Origin: an uncultured Prevotella sp.
GTDB taxonomy: Bacteria > Bacteroidota > Bacteroidia > Bacteroidales > Bacteroidaceae
DNA: 64,000 nt
Assembly (NCBI GenBank): GCA_944321645.1
Contig: CALUMB010000005.1
Coordinates: forward strand, 16,010 to 80,009
Reading direction: 5' to 3'
Shown: piece after piece, positions 1 to 9,634 of the stretch
Position numbering within the stretch: position 1 is the first letter of the stretch
How the letters are laid out: the number at the start of each line of letters is the position of its first letter
Program-made: the position numbers and the translations under genes
Notes under the pieces: generated by a model
What the model saw: only the letters and a program-made list of their open reading frames with translations
Databases searched by the model: none
What the model was told of the DNA's origin: nothing

Positions 1-2025
1 CACCCCGTCAACTACTCGTTCCACGAGGTTATGGTGATATTCCTTGCTGTGATGGTGACGGACGTCATAATCCTCGATATGTTCAACACGCTTGGCCTGC
101 CGACGTCAACCACGGTCTCTCTGGTGTTCGAGCTGCTCGGCGGAACGTTCGTGCTTGCACTGATAAAAATGAGTTCAGACCCATCGCTGACGTTCAACGA
201 TATGCTCAACAGCGACAAGGCGCTTAGCGTGATTATCGCCATTTTTGTGAGCGTTGCCATTGCTTTCTTTTTTGGTATTATCGTACAATGGATTTCGCGC
301 GTAATCTTTACGTTCAACTACAAGAAACACTTGCGCTACACCATCGCCCTCTTCGGCGGCATTTCGTTTACTTTCCTCACCTACTTCATCTTCATAAAGG
401 GGCTGGGCGACTCGCCATTCATAAGCGACGGCTTCCGCAGCTGGATAAACGATAACACCCAAATGCTCATGTGCGTGGTGTTCGTAGGTTCCACTATACT
501 CATGGAGATTCTCCATTTGCTGCGGGTCAACGTGTTCAAGTTCATCGTGTTGCTCGGCACGTTCGCCCTTGCCATGGCCTTTGCAGGCAACGACCTTGTG
601 AACTTCATCGGCGTTCCGCTCGCCGGCCTGTCCTCCTACCAGGACTATATGGCCAACGGCAACGGCGACCCGACAGGCTTCCTTATGACCTCGCTCATGG
701 AGTCGGCCAAGAGTCCGCTCCTGTACCTCGTGCTTGCCGGCATCATCATGATTGTGGCCATGACCACTTCAAAGAAAGCGCAAAACGTGATTAAGACCAG
801 CGTAGACCTTTCGCGCCAGGACGAAGGCGACGAGATGTTCGGCTCGTCGAAGGCCGCACGCAGCGTCGTGCGCTTCACCCAGGAGACAGGCGGCGCGTTG
901 GCACGCTTTGTGCCACGCCCCTTGGCGCGATGGATAGACGCCCGCTTCCAGAAAGACGACGTGATATTGGAAGAGGGCGCTGCCTTCGACATCGTGCGTG
1001 CTGCCGTCAACCTTGTGCTCGCCTCGATGCTTATCATCTTCGGCACAAACTACAAGCTGCCGCTATCGACCACCTACGTCACTTTCATGGTGGCCATGGG
1101 CACTAGCCTAGCCGACCGCGCGTGGAGCCGCGAGAGCGCAGTGTTCCGCGTCACGGGCGTCATCTCCGTCATCGGCGGCTGGTTCATCACGGCCGGCGTG
1201 GCGTTTGCCGCTTGTTCCATCGTGTGCCTGCTGATGTACTTCGGCGGCATAGCCGTGATGTTCATCTTCATGGGCGTGGTAGTGTTCTTGCTCATCAGGA
1301 GCAACATAAACTACAACAAGAAGGCGAAGGAAGAGAAGAAAGACGACGTGTTCTTGCTCATGATGCGCACCCGCGACCCCGAAATCGTCTGGGATTTGCT
1401 CACCAAGCACGTATCGCGCACGCAAAGTTTCGTGAACAGGTTTGCCATGGAGCACCTTAACAAGATATTGGACGGGCTTGAAAGCGAAAACCACCATGCA
1501 CTCTCTAAGTGCCAGCGCGAGCTGAAGACAGAGCAGGAGCAGCTTAAGAAGTTCCGCCGCAAAGAGCTGCTTGCGCTGCGCAGGGTTCCGGTCGAGATTG
1601 CCGCCGAGCGCAACACTTGGTACCACCTTGGGGCCAACAGCGACGAACAGTTTGTCTACTGCCTCAAGCGTATGCTCGAACCGATAAAGGAACACATCGA
1701 CAACAACTTCAACCCCGTGCCGCAACTCTACATCGACGAATACCGCCCCGTGCGCGAGAAGATTTCAGACCTGATGGGCCGGACTGAGAAGATGCTCGAA
1801 ACCACCCGCTTTACCGAATACGACGAAGTGCTGGCCGAGGCCGACAAGCTGAAAGACGAGCTGTCGGTAATCCGCAAGCACCACTACGACCGTATGCAGA
1901 GCGACCACGACGTGAGCAACCTGAAAATTTCGCTCGTCTACCTGAACATCCTCCAGGAAAGCCAGGAGTTCTTGAGCATAATGCGCCACCAGCTGCGAGC
2001 CGCAAACCGCTTCTGCGGAAACTGA
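1..2025 (+). CDS. PiT-family inorganic phosphate transporter with C-terminal PhoU-like domain (5' partial)
   Basis: The reading frame is open to the left edge, so the true start lies outside the window; the first internal Met codon is at 31. The visible part begins inside the first transporter repeat, with a GLPTSTTVSLVFE motif typical of PiT carriers, followed by many hydrophobic segments and a second repeat near 1020-1300 (LPLSTTYVTFMVAMGTSLAD). The last 220 or so residues are hydrophilic, helical and charged, as in the PhoU-like tail of Bacteroidota PiT proteins. It should move phosphate across the inner membrane with a cation. A bidirectional terminator follows. The family call is firm; the coupling ion and the role of the tail are inference. 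Confidence 0.88.
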   Translation, partial: HPVNYSFHEVMVIFLAVMVTDVIILDMFNTLGLPTSTTVSLVFELLGGTFVLALIKMSSDPSLTFNDMLNSDKALSVIIAIFVSVAIAFFFGIIVQWISRVIFTFNYKKHLRYTIALFGGISFTFLTYFIFIKGLGDSPFISDGFRSWINDNTQMLMCVVFVGSTILMEILHLLRVNVFKFIVLLGTFALAMAFAGNDLVNFIGVPLAGLSSYQDYMANGNGDPTGFLMTSLMESAKSPLLYLVLAGIIMIVAMTTSKKAQNVIKTSVDLSRQDEGDEMFGSSKAARSVVRFTQETGGALARFVPRPLARWIDARFQKDDVILEEGAAFDIVRAAVNLVLASMLIIFGTNYKLPLSTTYVTFMVAMGTSLADRAWSRESAVFRVTGVISVIGGWFITAGVAFAACSIVCLLMYFGGIAVMFIFMGVVVFLLIRSNINYNKKAKEEKKDDVFLLMMRTRDPEIVWDLLTKHVSRTQSFVNRFAMEHLNKILDGLESENHHALSKCQRELKTEQEQLKKFRRKELLALRRVPVEIAAERNTWYHLGANSDEQFVYCLKRMLEPIKEHIDNNFNPVPQLYIDEYRPVREKISDLMGRTEKMLETTRFTEYDEVLAEADKLKDELSVIRKHHYDRMQSDHDVSNLKISLVYLNILQESQEFLSIMRHQLRAANRFCGN

Positions 2026-2117
2026 TGCCTTGGCTGCTGGCAGGTTAACGGCAGAGAGCCTGCTGCCAGAACACACCTTGCCGCCTTTAGCAGGAGCTTG
2101 CGTAAATTCGCATAAAG

Positions 2118-2168
2118 ATTTCGCCGCCTTACATCCATTTGAAGATGAGAGGCGGCGAAATTGTTTTT
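2118..2168. terminator. Bidirectional terminator hairpin
   Basis: Twelve-base arms (2118-2129 and 2150-2161, ATTTCGCCGCCT and its complement) enclose a 20-base loop that has a short inner CATC/GATG pairing. A T-rich run follows on the plus strand. It lies between the converging phosphate transporter and pyrI. Confidence 0.75.
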
Positions 2169-2187
2169 TAGGGATGTGAAAGTTGGG

Positions 2188-2643
2188 TCAGACAAGCTCT
2201 ACCTTGTCCATGTACTGCTCTTTTTCGCAATAGTGGCACTTCAGTATGCCGTTGGCCTTGTCCACAACATGGAAAAGGGTCTGCATTGGCTCGTTGTTCG
2301 TAATGCACTTCGGGTTGTTGCATTTCACGATGCCGCGCAATTCGTCGGGAGTGGTCACGGTCTTCTTTTCCACCACCTCGTAGTCTTTTATGATGTTGAG
2401 CACAATGTTGGGAGCCACGACCGACAGGCGGGAAATCTCTTCGTCGGTGAAAAACTTGTTTTCCACTTTTATTATGCCTTTCTTGCCCAACTTCTGCGAA
2501 CGGTAGTTGTAGCCGATGGTGACAGGGGTGGACAGCTCTTCGAGCTTAAGCAGGTTTACCACCTGGTATGTCTTTTCGGTGGGTATGTGGTCTATTACTG
2601 TGCCGTCTTGTATGGCGGCAACGAGCATTTCGTTTTTTTCCAT
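2188..2643 (-). CDS. pyrI: Aspartate carbamoyltransferase regulatory chain PyrI
   Basis: 151 residues, the usual length of PyrI. The N-terminal allosteric domain ([19 protein letters not shown]) binds nucleotides in the family, and the C-terminal zinc domain shows the four cysteines as CNNPKC and CHYC. It pairs with the catalytic chain to form the feedback-regulated ATCase dodecamer in pyrimidine synthesis. It starts 5 bases after pyrB ends, so the two are co-transcribed as pyrBI. No attenuator or leader peptide is visible between them. Confidence 0.96.
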   Translation of the reverse strand: MEKNEMLVAAIQDGTVIDHIPTEKTYQVVNLLKLEELSTPVTIGYNYRSQKLGKKGIIKVENKFFTDEEISRLSVVAPNIVLNIIKDYEVVEKKTVTTPDELRGIVKCNNPKCITNNEPMQTLFHVVDKANGILKCHYCEKEQYMDKVELV

Positions 2644-2648
2644 ATTCG

Positions 2649-3596
2649 TCAGCCAATTATTGTTTTGTCGTTTCTAATCTCGTCGAGTCCGATGCCGAGC
2701 ACGTCGCAGAATATCGCTTCGCGGGCATAAAGGCCGTTGCCTGCCTGTTGTATGTAGTATGCGTGCGGGTTTTCGTCTACCCCATAGTCTATTTCGTTTA
2801 CGCGGGGCAACGGGTGCAATATCTTCATGTTGGGCTTAGCCTTTGCCAAAGTCTCGTTTCTCAGTATGTAGACGTTTTTTACGCGCTCATATTCCATAAG
2901 GTCGGAGAAGCGTTCTTTCTGCACGCGGGTCATATATAATATGTCTGCATCGGCAATGGTGTCTTCACTGAAGTTGGTGTGCTCCTCAAAGTTAATCCCA
3001 TTCTCGTTGCAGTAAATCTTATATTCAATCGGCATTTCCAGTTCTTTAGGCGCAACAAAGTGAAACGTTGGGTTGAAATGCCGCATGGCCATTATCAGCG
3101 AATGGACGGTGCGGCCGTATTTCAAGTCGCCCACGAGGTAGATGTTCAGGTTTTCGAGGGTGCCTTGCGTCTTGTATATTGAATACAAGTCAAGCATACA
3201 TTGCGACGGGTGCTGGTGTGCGCCGTCGCCGGCGTTTATGATTGGCACTGGCGAGACCTCGCATGCATATTGGGCTGCGCCCTCGATGTAGTGGCGCATC
3301 ACGATGGCATCGGCATAGTTGGCCACCATCAATATGGTGTCTTTGAGCGTTTCGCCCTTAGTGCCGCTTGTGACCTTTGGGTCGGCGAAGCCAATGACGC
3401 GGGCACCCAGGCGGTTGGCGGCCGTCTCGAAACTCAGGCGGGTACGGGTGGACGGCTCAAAGAAGAGCGTGGCTATTACCTTGCCTTTGAGTATCTCCCT
3501 GTTAGGGTGCTTTTCAAACTCTTGCGCCATTTCGATCATATAGAGGATTTTCTCCTTTGATATGCCTGCAATGGTGACAAAATTATGCTTTTCCAT
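2649..3596 (-). CDS. pyrB: Aspartate carbamoyltransferase catalytic chain PyrB
   Basis: 315 residues. The carbamoyl-phosphate motif [13 protein letters not shown] and the second motif HPSQCMLDL are intact, as is the loop KGETLKDTI. It condenses carbamoyl phosphate with aspartate, the first committed step of pyrimidine synthesis, in the cytoplasm. The start is the first Met of the frame, right after an AT-rich intergenic stretch. That stretch is shared with the divergent penicillin-binding protein gene. A possible minus-strand -7 box, TAACTTAG, is the complement of 3631-3638, one mismatch from TAnnTTTG. Confidence 0.97.
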   Translation of the reverse strand: MEKHNFVTIAGISKEKILYMIEMAQEFEKHPNREILKGKVIATLFFEPSTRTRLSFETAANRLGARVIGFADPKVTSGTKGETLKDTILMVANYADAIVMRHYIEGAAQYACEVSPVPIINAGDGAHQHPSQCMLDLYSIYKTQGTLENLNIYLVGDLKYGRTVHSLIMAMRHFNPTFHFVAPKELEMPIEYKIYCNENGINFEEHTNFSEDTIADADILYMTRVQKERFSDLMEYERVKNVYILRNETLAKAKPNMKILHPLPRVNEIDYGVDENPHAYYIQQAGNGLYAREAIFCDVLGIGLDEIRNDKTIIG

Positions 3597-3693
3597 TGAA
3601 TATTTAAATTAGTAATGATTATTTCGACCGCTAAGTTACACATAATTTCTGATTAATGAAAGCTGTCGGCAAAATAAATTTTCCGCATTAATA

Positions 3694-3725
3694 TTTCAGT
3701 ATGTAAACGGAATTACTTATTTTTG
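3694..3725 (+). promoter_or_regulatory. Putative Bacteroidota promoter for the class A PBP gene
   Basis: A -7 box TATTTTTG (3718-3725) fits TAnnTTTG. TTTC at 3694-3697 is a one-mismatch -33 box, with a 20-base spacer. The leader to the ATG at 3766 would be about 35 bases. Confidence 0.5.
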
Positions 3726-3765
3726 CAAACTGAAATAATAAATAAACAGACGAGAACGACCAGAA

Positions 3766-6078
3766 ATGAGAAAGTTTTTCATCCGATTCCTGTGGGCATT
3801 GCTTGTTATTTTTGTATTGGCAGCCGCATTGGCTTTTACTGCCATTGCCAAAGGATGGGTGGGCTATATGCCTCCGCTCGAGGATTTGCAAAACCCAATA
3901 GACAGGTTTGCCACGCAGGTTTATTCGTCGGACGGGAAAATAATGGGAACGTGGAACTACAACAAGGAGAACCGCATCTGCGTTGACTACTCACAGTTGT
4001 CGCCATCGTTGGTGCAGGCACTGATTGCCACCGAAGACGTAAGGTTTTACGAACATTCGGGCATCGACTTCTATGCGTTGGGCAGGGCAATCGTAAAGCG
4101 CGGCATATTGGGCCAGGTGAACGCTGGTGGAGGCTCAACCATCACCCAGCAGCTGGCCAAGCAACTATACTCTGAAACGGCCCGCAGCGTGACGGAACGT
4201 ATGCTGCAAAAGCCCATTGAGTGGGTGATTGCCGTGCAGCTTGAGCGCAATTACACAAAGAATGAAATCATTGCACTCTACCTTAACTACTTTGACTTCT
4301 TGCATAACGCCGTAGGAATAAAGACCGCGGCAAAGACATACTTCAACAAAGACCCGAAGAACCTCACCATAGCAGAGTCGGCAACGCTCATCGGGCTATG
4401 CAAGAACCCGTCGCTATACAATCCCGTCCGCCACCCGGAGCGGTGCCGCGAACGGCGCAACGTGGTGCTGATGCAGATGCTCAAAGCCGGGTACCTTACG
4501 GAAGCACAATACGAACAGGTTTCCGCCGAGCCGCTTAAGCTCGACTTCCACGTGGCAGACCACAAAGACGGCATAGCGACATACTTCAGGGAATTCCTGC
4601 GCCAGTATATGATGGAAGAGAAGCCCGACCGCAGCGACTACCCTTCGTGGAACATGGTGAAATTCTACCAGGACTCTATCAACTGGGAGACAGACCCGCT
4701 TTGCGGCTGGTGCAACAAAAACTTTAAGAAAGACGGCAAGCCATACAACGTGTATTCTGACGGACTTAAAGTGTACACAACCATCGACTCGCGGATGCAA
4801 GAATATGCCGAGCAGGCCTTGCGCGAACATATCGTGAAATTCTTGCAGCCTGCGTTCGACAAGGAAAACAGGGGAAAGAGCACCGCCCCATTTTCGGGCA
4901 AGCTGTCTTCAAGCCAAGTCAGCCAGATTATACAACGCTCCGTAAGGCAGAGCGAGCGTTATAGGGTGATGAAGGCCGCTGGGGCCTCGGAAGCCGAAAT
5001 AAGGGAGGCGTTCAATACCCCGGCCGAAATGACCGTGTTCACCTACCACGGCGAGATAGACACCGTGATGACCCCGATCGACTCCATCAAGTATTACAAG
5101 TCGTTCCTCCGCACCGGCTTTATGAGCATGAGTCCGATTGACGGCTCGGTCAAAGCCTACGTTGGAGGGATGGACTTCGTGCATTTCAACTACGATATGT
5201 GCATTGAAGGGCGCAGGCAGGTCGGCTCGACAATTAAGCCTTACCTCTATTCGCTCGCGATGGAAAATGGTTTTTCGCCCTGCGACATGGCGCCAAACGT
5301 CCAGCAGACATATATCGTGGCCGGACAGAGGTGGACTCCGCGCAATTCAAGCCACAGGCGGTATGGCGAAATGGTGACGCTGAAATGGGGGCTGGCGCAG
5401 TCCAACAACTGGATTTCGGCTTACCTAATGAGCAAGCTCAGCCCACAGGCTTTCGTAAGCCTGTTACATGAGTTTGGTATAAAGAACCCCGAAATTCATC
5501 CCTCGATGGCACTCTGCCTCGGCCCATGCGAGATTTCCGTGGCAGAAATGGTCAGTGCCTACACTGCATTTGTGAACCATGGCATCCGATGTGCGCCGTT
5601 GTTTGTCACAAAAATAGAGGACAATGAAGGCAATGTAGTGGCTCGGTTCCAGCCACGCATGAACGAAGTGATTAGCAACGAGAGCGCCAACAAAATGCTA
5701 TACATGCTCAAGGGCGTCGTTGACGGCGGAACTGCCGGCAGGCTACGCTTCCGCTACAACATGAAAGGCGAGATTGGCGGCAAGACAGGAACGACAAACA
5801 ACAACAGCGATGCCTGGTTTGTCGGCTTTACGCCTGAACTTGTCAGCGGCGTGTGGGTTGGCGGCGACGACCGCGACATACACTTCGACTCTATGCGCAT
5901 GGGGCAAGGGGCAACCATGGCCTTGCCTATTTGGGCTTATTACATGAGGCGCGTCTACGCAGATACAGAGCTTGGATACAGCGACACGACCAAATTTGAC
6001 CTGCCCGAAAACTACGACCCATGTTATATGGTGAACGACTCAACGGACACGAATGAAATTGACGAAGTCTACGAGTGA
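3766..6078 (+). CDS. Class A penicillin-binding protein (bifunctional transglycosylase/transpeptidase, PBP1A-like)
   Basis: 770 residues with an N-terminal membrane anchor (about residues 5-28). The glycosyltransferase domain follows, with EDVRFYEHSGID and GGSTITQQLAKQLY, then the transpeptidase domain with the active-site Ser in GSTIKP, the SNN motif in QSNNWIS and the KTGT box (GGKTGTTNNNSD). It polymerises and cross-links peptidoglycan at the outer face of the inner membrane. All catalytic residues checked are present. It is monocistronic: pyrB diverges upstream and uvrA, downstream, has its own promoter-like box. Confidence 0.95.
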   Translation: MRKFFIRFLWALLVIFVLAAALAFTAIAKGWVGYMPPLEDLQNPIDRFATQVYSSDGKIMGTWNYNKENRICVDYSQLSPSLVQALIATEDVRFYEHSGIDFYALGRAIVKRGILGQVNAGGGSTITQQLAKQLYSETARSVTERMLQKPIEWVIAVQLERNYTKNEIIALYLNYFDFLHNAVGIKTAAKTYFNKDPKNLTIAESATLIGLCKNPSLYNPVRHPERCRERRNVVLMQMLKAGYLTEAQYEQVSAEPLKLDFHVADHKDGIATYFREFLRQYMMEEKPDRSDYPSWNMVKFYQDSINWETDPLCGWCNKNFKKDGKPYNVYSDGLKVYTTIDSRMQEYAEQALREHIVKFLQPAFDKENRGKSTAPFSGKLSSSQVSQIIQRSVRQSERYRVMKAAGASEAEIREAFNTPAEMTVFTYHGEIDTVMTPIDSIKYYKSFLRTGFMSMSPIDGSVKAYVGGMDFVHFNYDMCIEGRRQVGSTIKPYLYSLAMENGFSPCDMAPNVQQTYIVAGQRWTPRNSSHRRYGEMVTLKWGLAQSNNWISAYLMSKLSPQAFVSLLHEFGIKNPEIHPSMALCLGPCEISVAEMVSAYTAFVNHGIRCAPLFVTKIEDNEGNVVARFQPRMNEVISNESANKMLYMLKGVVDGGTAGRLRFRYNMKGEIGGKTGTTNNNSDAWFVGFTPELVSGVWVGGDDRDIHFDSMRMGQGATMALPIWAYYMRRVYADTELGYSDTTKFDLPENYDPCYMVNDSTDTNEIDEVYE

Positions 6079-6264
6079 GCGACATGGCACACGGCCTTGT
6101 GCATAAATAGGCGCGGGGCGTGAATAGGTCACTCCCTACATGCCCATACAAGGCAGAAACGCCATTTAGTCGAAAAGGCGCAAAATGTGGCTGGCCACTT
6201 ATAGCCATTGCCGCATTGTTGCGCCTTTTCGTGCTTTTCTTTCTTTAATTCAGAATAAAATTGC

Positions 6265-6272
6265 TAACTTTG
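6265..6272 (+). promoter_or_regulatory. Putative -7 box upstream of uvrA
   Basis: TAACTTTG matches TAnnTTTG and lies 25 bases before the uvrA ATG. No good -33 TTTG is seen at the usual spacing. Confidence 0.45.
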
Positions 6273-6297
6273 CTAACCGAAATTTGAATCAGCGGAT

Positions 6298-9111
6298 ATG
6301 GACAATTGCATCGAGATAAAGGGAGCGAGGGTTAACAACCTGAAAAACGTAGACGTCAAGATTCCACGCAACAAGTTTGTGGTGATAGCCGGCGTGAGCG
6401 GGTCTGGCAAGTCGTCGTTGGCCTTCGACACACTTTACGCCGAAGGCCAGCGTAGATACGTCGAAAGCCTTTCAGCGTATGCACGGCAGTTTCTTGGCAG
6501 GATGAACAAGCCGGAGTGCGATTACATAAAAGGCATTCCACCGGCCATAGCCATCGAGCAAAAGGTCATAAGCCGCAACCCGAGGTCTACGGTTGGTACT
6601 TCCACGGAGATATACGAATACTTGCGGCTCCTGTTCGCCAGGATAGGCCACACCTATTCGCCGGTGAGCGGAGCTGAGGTGAAAAAGCACACCCCGGAAG
6701 ATGTCCTGAAATGCGTGGAAGCATTCGCATTGGGTACAAAATTCGCAATTATGTCTCCTTTGCGTTTGCAGCAAGATCGTGACTTGGAAAAGCAATTGAG
6801 GATGTATGCCCTTCAAGGGTATGCCCGTATGTTCTATAAAGGCACTTTCGTGAGGATAGAAGACTTCCTTGAAAGCGATGACGTCGGCACGGCAAAGCCA
6901 GACGAGGTGTATTTGGTGATAGACAGATTGTCGGTGGACAATAGCAAAGATGCAATAGCAAGGCTCATTGACTCGACCGAAACCGCCTTTTATGAAGGCG
7001 ACGGTTATTGCCGCGTAATGCTCCTGCCCTCAATGATTCCTTACGATTTTTCAACTAAGTTTGAAGCCGATGGCATGGCCTTTGAAGAGCCGTCGGACAA
7101 CCTCTTCTCGTTTAACTCCCCACTTGGAGCCTGCCCGGAATGCCAGGGATTCGGCAAGATTATCGGCATCGACGAGAAACTCGTCATCCCCAACACTTCT
7201 CTTAGCGTTTACGACGGATGCGTCGTATGTTGGCATGGCGACAAGATGAAAATATGGAACGAAGGGTTTTGCCGCCGCGCTGCTGCGGACAATTTCCCCA
7301 TATTCGAGCCTTATTTTAAATTGACGCAAGAACAAAAGGAACAATTATGGCACGGGTTGCCAAGCGAAAAGGGAAAAAGGCTCAACGACAAAGTATGCAT
7401 AGACTCCTTTTTTGCCATGGTAAACGAAAACCAATACAAGATACAGTATCGTGTGATGCTAAGCCGATACAGAGGCAAGACCACTTGCCCGGTATGCCAT
7501 GGCACCAAATTGAGGAATGAAGCAAACTATGTGAAGATATGCGGACGCAGCATTTCGGACTTGGTGGAGATGCCCATAGTAAGGCTGAAAGAGTGGTTCG
7601 ACGGCATCGTGCTCGACGAACATGACAGGAAAATAGGCGAGCGGCTCTTGACAGAAATAAACAACCGCCTGCAATTCATACTCGATGTCGGCCTTGGCTA
7701 CCTTACGCTCAACCGCGCTTCAAACACACTAAGCGGAGGGGAAAGCCAGCGAATCAACCTAACGACTTCGCTTGGCAGCAGCCTCGTCGGATCTCTATAC
7801 ATACTCGACGAGCCAAGCATCGGGTTGCACAGCCGCGACACAGACAGGCTGATAAACGTGCTCAAGCAGCTGGAGGCTATTGGCAATACCGTGGTTGTTG
7901 TGGAACACGACGAAGAAATCATTCGCGCAGCCGACCATCTTATCGACGTCGGCCCAGACGCAGGCCGCCTTGGCGGGCGGATTGTATTTGAGGGATGCCC
8001 CGCAAAGATTAACGAAGGAGACATGGCCAAATATCCAGAAAGCCATACGCTGAAATATCTTGCGGGAACGGAAGCCATCCCCCTTCCACGGGGGCGGCGC
8101 AAATGGAACATGGGCATAACTGTCAGGGGCGCACGAATGAACAACTTGCACGGCATCGACGTTACGTTTCCGCTAAACATACTGACTGTCGTTACCGGCG
8201 TAAGCGGCTCGGGCAAATCTTCATTGGTTAAGGGAATCCTCTACCCTGCCCTAAAACGGCGCTTGGGCGAGGTATGCGACGCTCCAGGCGACTTTGTGGC
8301 GTTGGAAGGCGATATTAACCGCATCAGCCACGTGGAATTTGTCGACCAGAACCCAATAGGCAAGAGCACTCGCTCTAATCCGGCCACATACGTGAAAGCA
8401 TACGATGCCATCAGGGAACTGTTTGCCCAGCAAGCATTGGCAGTACAAATGGGCTATACCCCTCAATACTTTTCGTTTAACGCCGAAGGCGGTAGGTGTG
8501 AAGAATGTAAAGGCGCAGGCGTGGTGACTGTGGAAATGCAGTTTATGGCCGACCTTGTCCTCGAATGCGAAAGTTGCCATGGCCATAGATTCAAGCAAGA
8601 CATACTCGACGTGAGATACGAAGGCAAGAACATCGACGACGTGCTCAACATGACGATAGACGAAGCCATAGATTTTTTTGGAGAGCACGGCCAAAACCTG
8701 ATAGTGAAACGTCTCAAGCCATTAGCTGACGTTGGGTTGGGATACATACAACTTGGACAAAATTCGTCGACTTTGTCGGGCGGCGAAAACCAAAGGGTAA
8801 AGCTTGCATATTTCATTGGCCAGGAAAAGCAGGCTCCAACGATGTTCATTTTCGATGAGCCGACTACAGGACTGCATTTCCACGACATCAAGCGTTTGCT
8901 CGATGCTTTTGCCGCATTAATAGAGCGTGGCCACACAATAATCGTGATTGAACACAACCTCGACGTTATAAAATGTGCGGACTATGTCGTAGACATGGGG
9001 CCAGATGGTGGCGACCGTGGCGGTGAGCTTGTCGTTTCAGGCACACCTGAAGAAGTAAGCGGATGCAAGGAAAGCATAACAGGCAAATATTTGCGAGAAA
9101 AACTTTACTAA
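6298..9111 (+). CDS. uvrA: Excinuclease ABC subunit UvrA
   Basis: 937 residues, close to E. coli UvrA. There are two ABC ATPase halves: Walker A GVSGSGKSSLAFDTLY and GVSGSGKSSLVKGILY, and signatures LSGGESQR and LSGGENQR. Both zinc modules are present, as CPEC...CPVC in the first half and CEEC...CESC in the second. It finds bulky DNA lesions and loads UvrB in nucleotide excision repair. The start ATG lies just after an AT-rich promoter-like stretch. The stop is followed within a few bases by the -33 box of the tRNA promoter, so no separate terminator is visible. Confidence 0.97.
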   Translation: MDNCIEIKGARVNNLKNVDVKIPRNKFVVIAGVSGSGKSSLAFDTLYAEGQRRYVESLSAYARQFLGRMNKPECDYIKGIPPAIAIEQKVISRNPRSTVGTSTEIYEYLRLLFARIGHTYSPVSGAEVKKHTPEDVLKCVEAFALGTKFAIMSPLRLQQDRDLEKQLRMYALQGYARMFYKGTFVRIEDFLESDDVGTAKPDEVYLVIDRLSVDNSKDAIARLIDSTETAFYEGDGYCRVMLLPSMIPYDFSTKFEADGMAFEEPSDNLFSFNSPLGACPECQGFGKIIGIDEKLVIPNTSLSVYDGCVVCWHGDKMKIWNEGFCRRAAADNFPIFEPYFKLTQEQKEQLWHGLPSEKGKRLNDKVCIDSFFAMVNENQYKIQYRVMLSRYRGKTTCPVCHGTKLRNEANYVKICGRSISDLVEMPIVRLKEWFDGIVLDEHDRKIGERLLTEINNRLQFILDVGLGYLTLNRASNTLSGGESQRINLTTSLGSSLVGSLYILDEPSIGLHSRDTDRLINVLKQLEAIGNTVVVVEHDEEIIRAADHLIDVGPDAGRLGGRIVFEGCPAKINEGDMAKYPESHTLKYLAGTEAIPLPRGRRKWNMGITVRGARMNNLHGIDVTFPLNILTVVTGVSGSGKSSLVKGILYPALKRRLGEVCDAPGDFVALEGDINRISHVEFVDQNPIGKSTRSNPATYVKAYDAIRELFAQQALAVQMGYTPQYFSFNAEGGRCEECKGAGVVTVEMQFMADLVLECESCHGHRFKQDILDVRYEGKNIDDVLNMTIDEAIDFFGEHGQNLIVKRLKPLADVGLGYIQLGQNSSTLSGGENQRVKLAYFIGQEKQAPTMFIFDEPTTGLHFHDIKRLLDAFAALIERGHTIIVIEHNLDVIKCADYVVDMGPDGGDRGGELVVSGTPEEVSGCKESITGKYLREKLY

Positions 9112-9115
9112 AAAT

Positions 9116-9146
9116 TTTGCCGGACAAAAAAAAAGTACTACCTTTG
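9116..9146 (+). promoter_or_regulatory. Promoter of the tRNA-Thr/tRNA-Gly unit
   Basis: TTTG (9116-9119) and TACCTTTG (9139-9146) are separated by 19 bases, an almost exact Bacteroidota housekeeping promoter. Transcription would begin about 30 bases before tRNA-Thr. Confidence 0.8.
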
Positions 9147-9180
9147 CACCCGCAATCGAGAATTAACGATTGTCTTTAAA

Positions 9181-9253
9181 GCCGACATGGCTCAGTTGGT
9201 AGAGCAATTCATTCGTAATGAATAGGTCCCCGGTTCGAGTCCGGGTGTCGGCT
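9181..9253 (+). tRNA. tRNA-Thr (anticodon CGT)
   Basis: A 73-nt cloverleaf: acceptor GCCGACA pairs with TGTCGGC, the D arm is GCTCAGTTGGTAGAGC, the anticodon stem ATTCA/TGAAT has loop TTCGTAA with CGT at 34-36, and the T arm contains GGTTCGAGTCC. The 3' CCA is not encoded. Confidence 0.95.
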
Positions 9254-9273
9254 CATCTTTCAGGATTATTGAT

Positions 9274-9346
9274 GCGGTAATAGCTCAGTTGGTAGAGCAT
9301 TGGCTTCCCAAGCCGAGGGTCGCGAGTTCGAGTCTCGTTTACCGCT
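9274..9346 (+). tRNA. tRNA-Gly (anticodon CCC)
   Basis: A 73-nt cloverleaf: acceptor GCGGTAA pairs with TTACCGC, and the anticodon stem TTGGC/GCCGA holds the loop TTCCCAA, giving anticodon CCC. The discriminator base is T, as usual for Gly. CCA is not encoded. It lies 20 bases after tRNA-Thr in the same transcript. Confidence 0.95.
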
Positions 9347-9383
9347 CAAAATGCAAAGCACTGGAAATCAGTAATTTACAAAC

Positions 9384-9412
9384 AAAGGCGGTTAAAATTA
9401 ACCGCCTTTTTA
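9384..9412 (+). terminator. Rho-independent terminator of the tRNA unit
   Basis: Arms AAAGGCGGTTAA (9384-9395) and its complement (9398-9409) form a 12-bp palindrome around AA (innermost pairs probably open), followed by T-rich sequence. Confidence 0.85.
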
Positions 9413-9445
9413 TTTTGTTTTCGGCATTGAGAATTGGCATTTTGA

Positions 9446-9497
9446 GGGGTATTAGGGGGTATTGGGAGGTGAAAACTGCGACCAAACTGCGACCAAA
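9446..9497. repeat. Short direct repeats downstream of tRNA-Gly
   Basis: GGGGTATT occurs at 9446-9453 and 9456-9463, and the 11-mer ACTGCGACCAA is tandemly repeated at 9475-9485 and 9486-9496. No gene is convincing here; the open frame over this stretch begins inside the tRNA. Small repeats beside a tRNA 3' end can be integrase arm sites left by an excised element, but no integrase or second tRNA end is in the window. Confidence 0.4.
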
Positions 9498-9589
9498 GTT
9501 CACTTGGGCCGCAAAATAGAAGGTCAGTCCGAAAATCAGCTACAATCCATCTGACATGAAAAAGGGAAACAGTTTCTAAAAAAATACAA

Positions 9590-9619
9590 TTGGCAACTCT
9601 TGCTAGTCTACTATTTTTG
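9590..9619 (+). promoter_or_regulatory. Promoter of the EFR1-type gene
   Basis: TTGG (9590-9593) as the -33 region and TATTTTTG (9612-9619) as the -7 box are spaced normally. A second box, TATCTTTG, sits at 9623-9630. Transcription would start close to the ATG at 9635, giving a very short leader. It also rules out translation from the upstream TTG at 9590, which is part of the -33 box. Confidence 0.7.
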
Positions 9620-9634
9620 CATTATCTTTGTTGC

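Noticed and set aside
1122-1460. Long antisense and alternate-frame ORFs within the phosphate transporter, and many similar frames in lon, nadE and hppA
   Set aside because: They are shadows of high-GC coding sequence and show low-complexity Arg/His/Ala composition with no domain.
9289-9519. A 76-codon frame over and after tRNA-Gly
   Set aside because: It begins inside the tRNA and crosses its terminator; the first residues are a translation of the tRNA.
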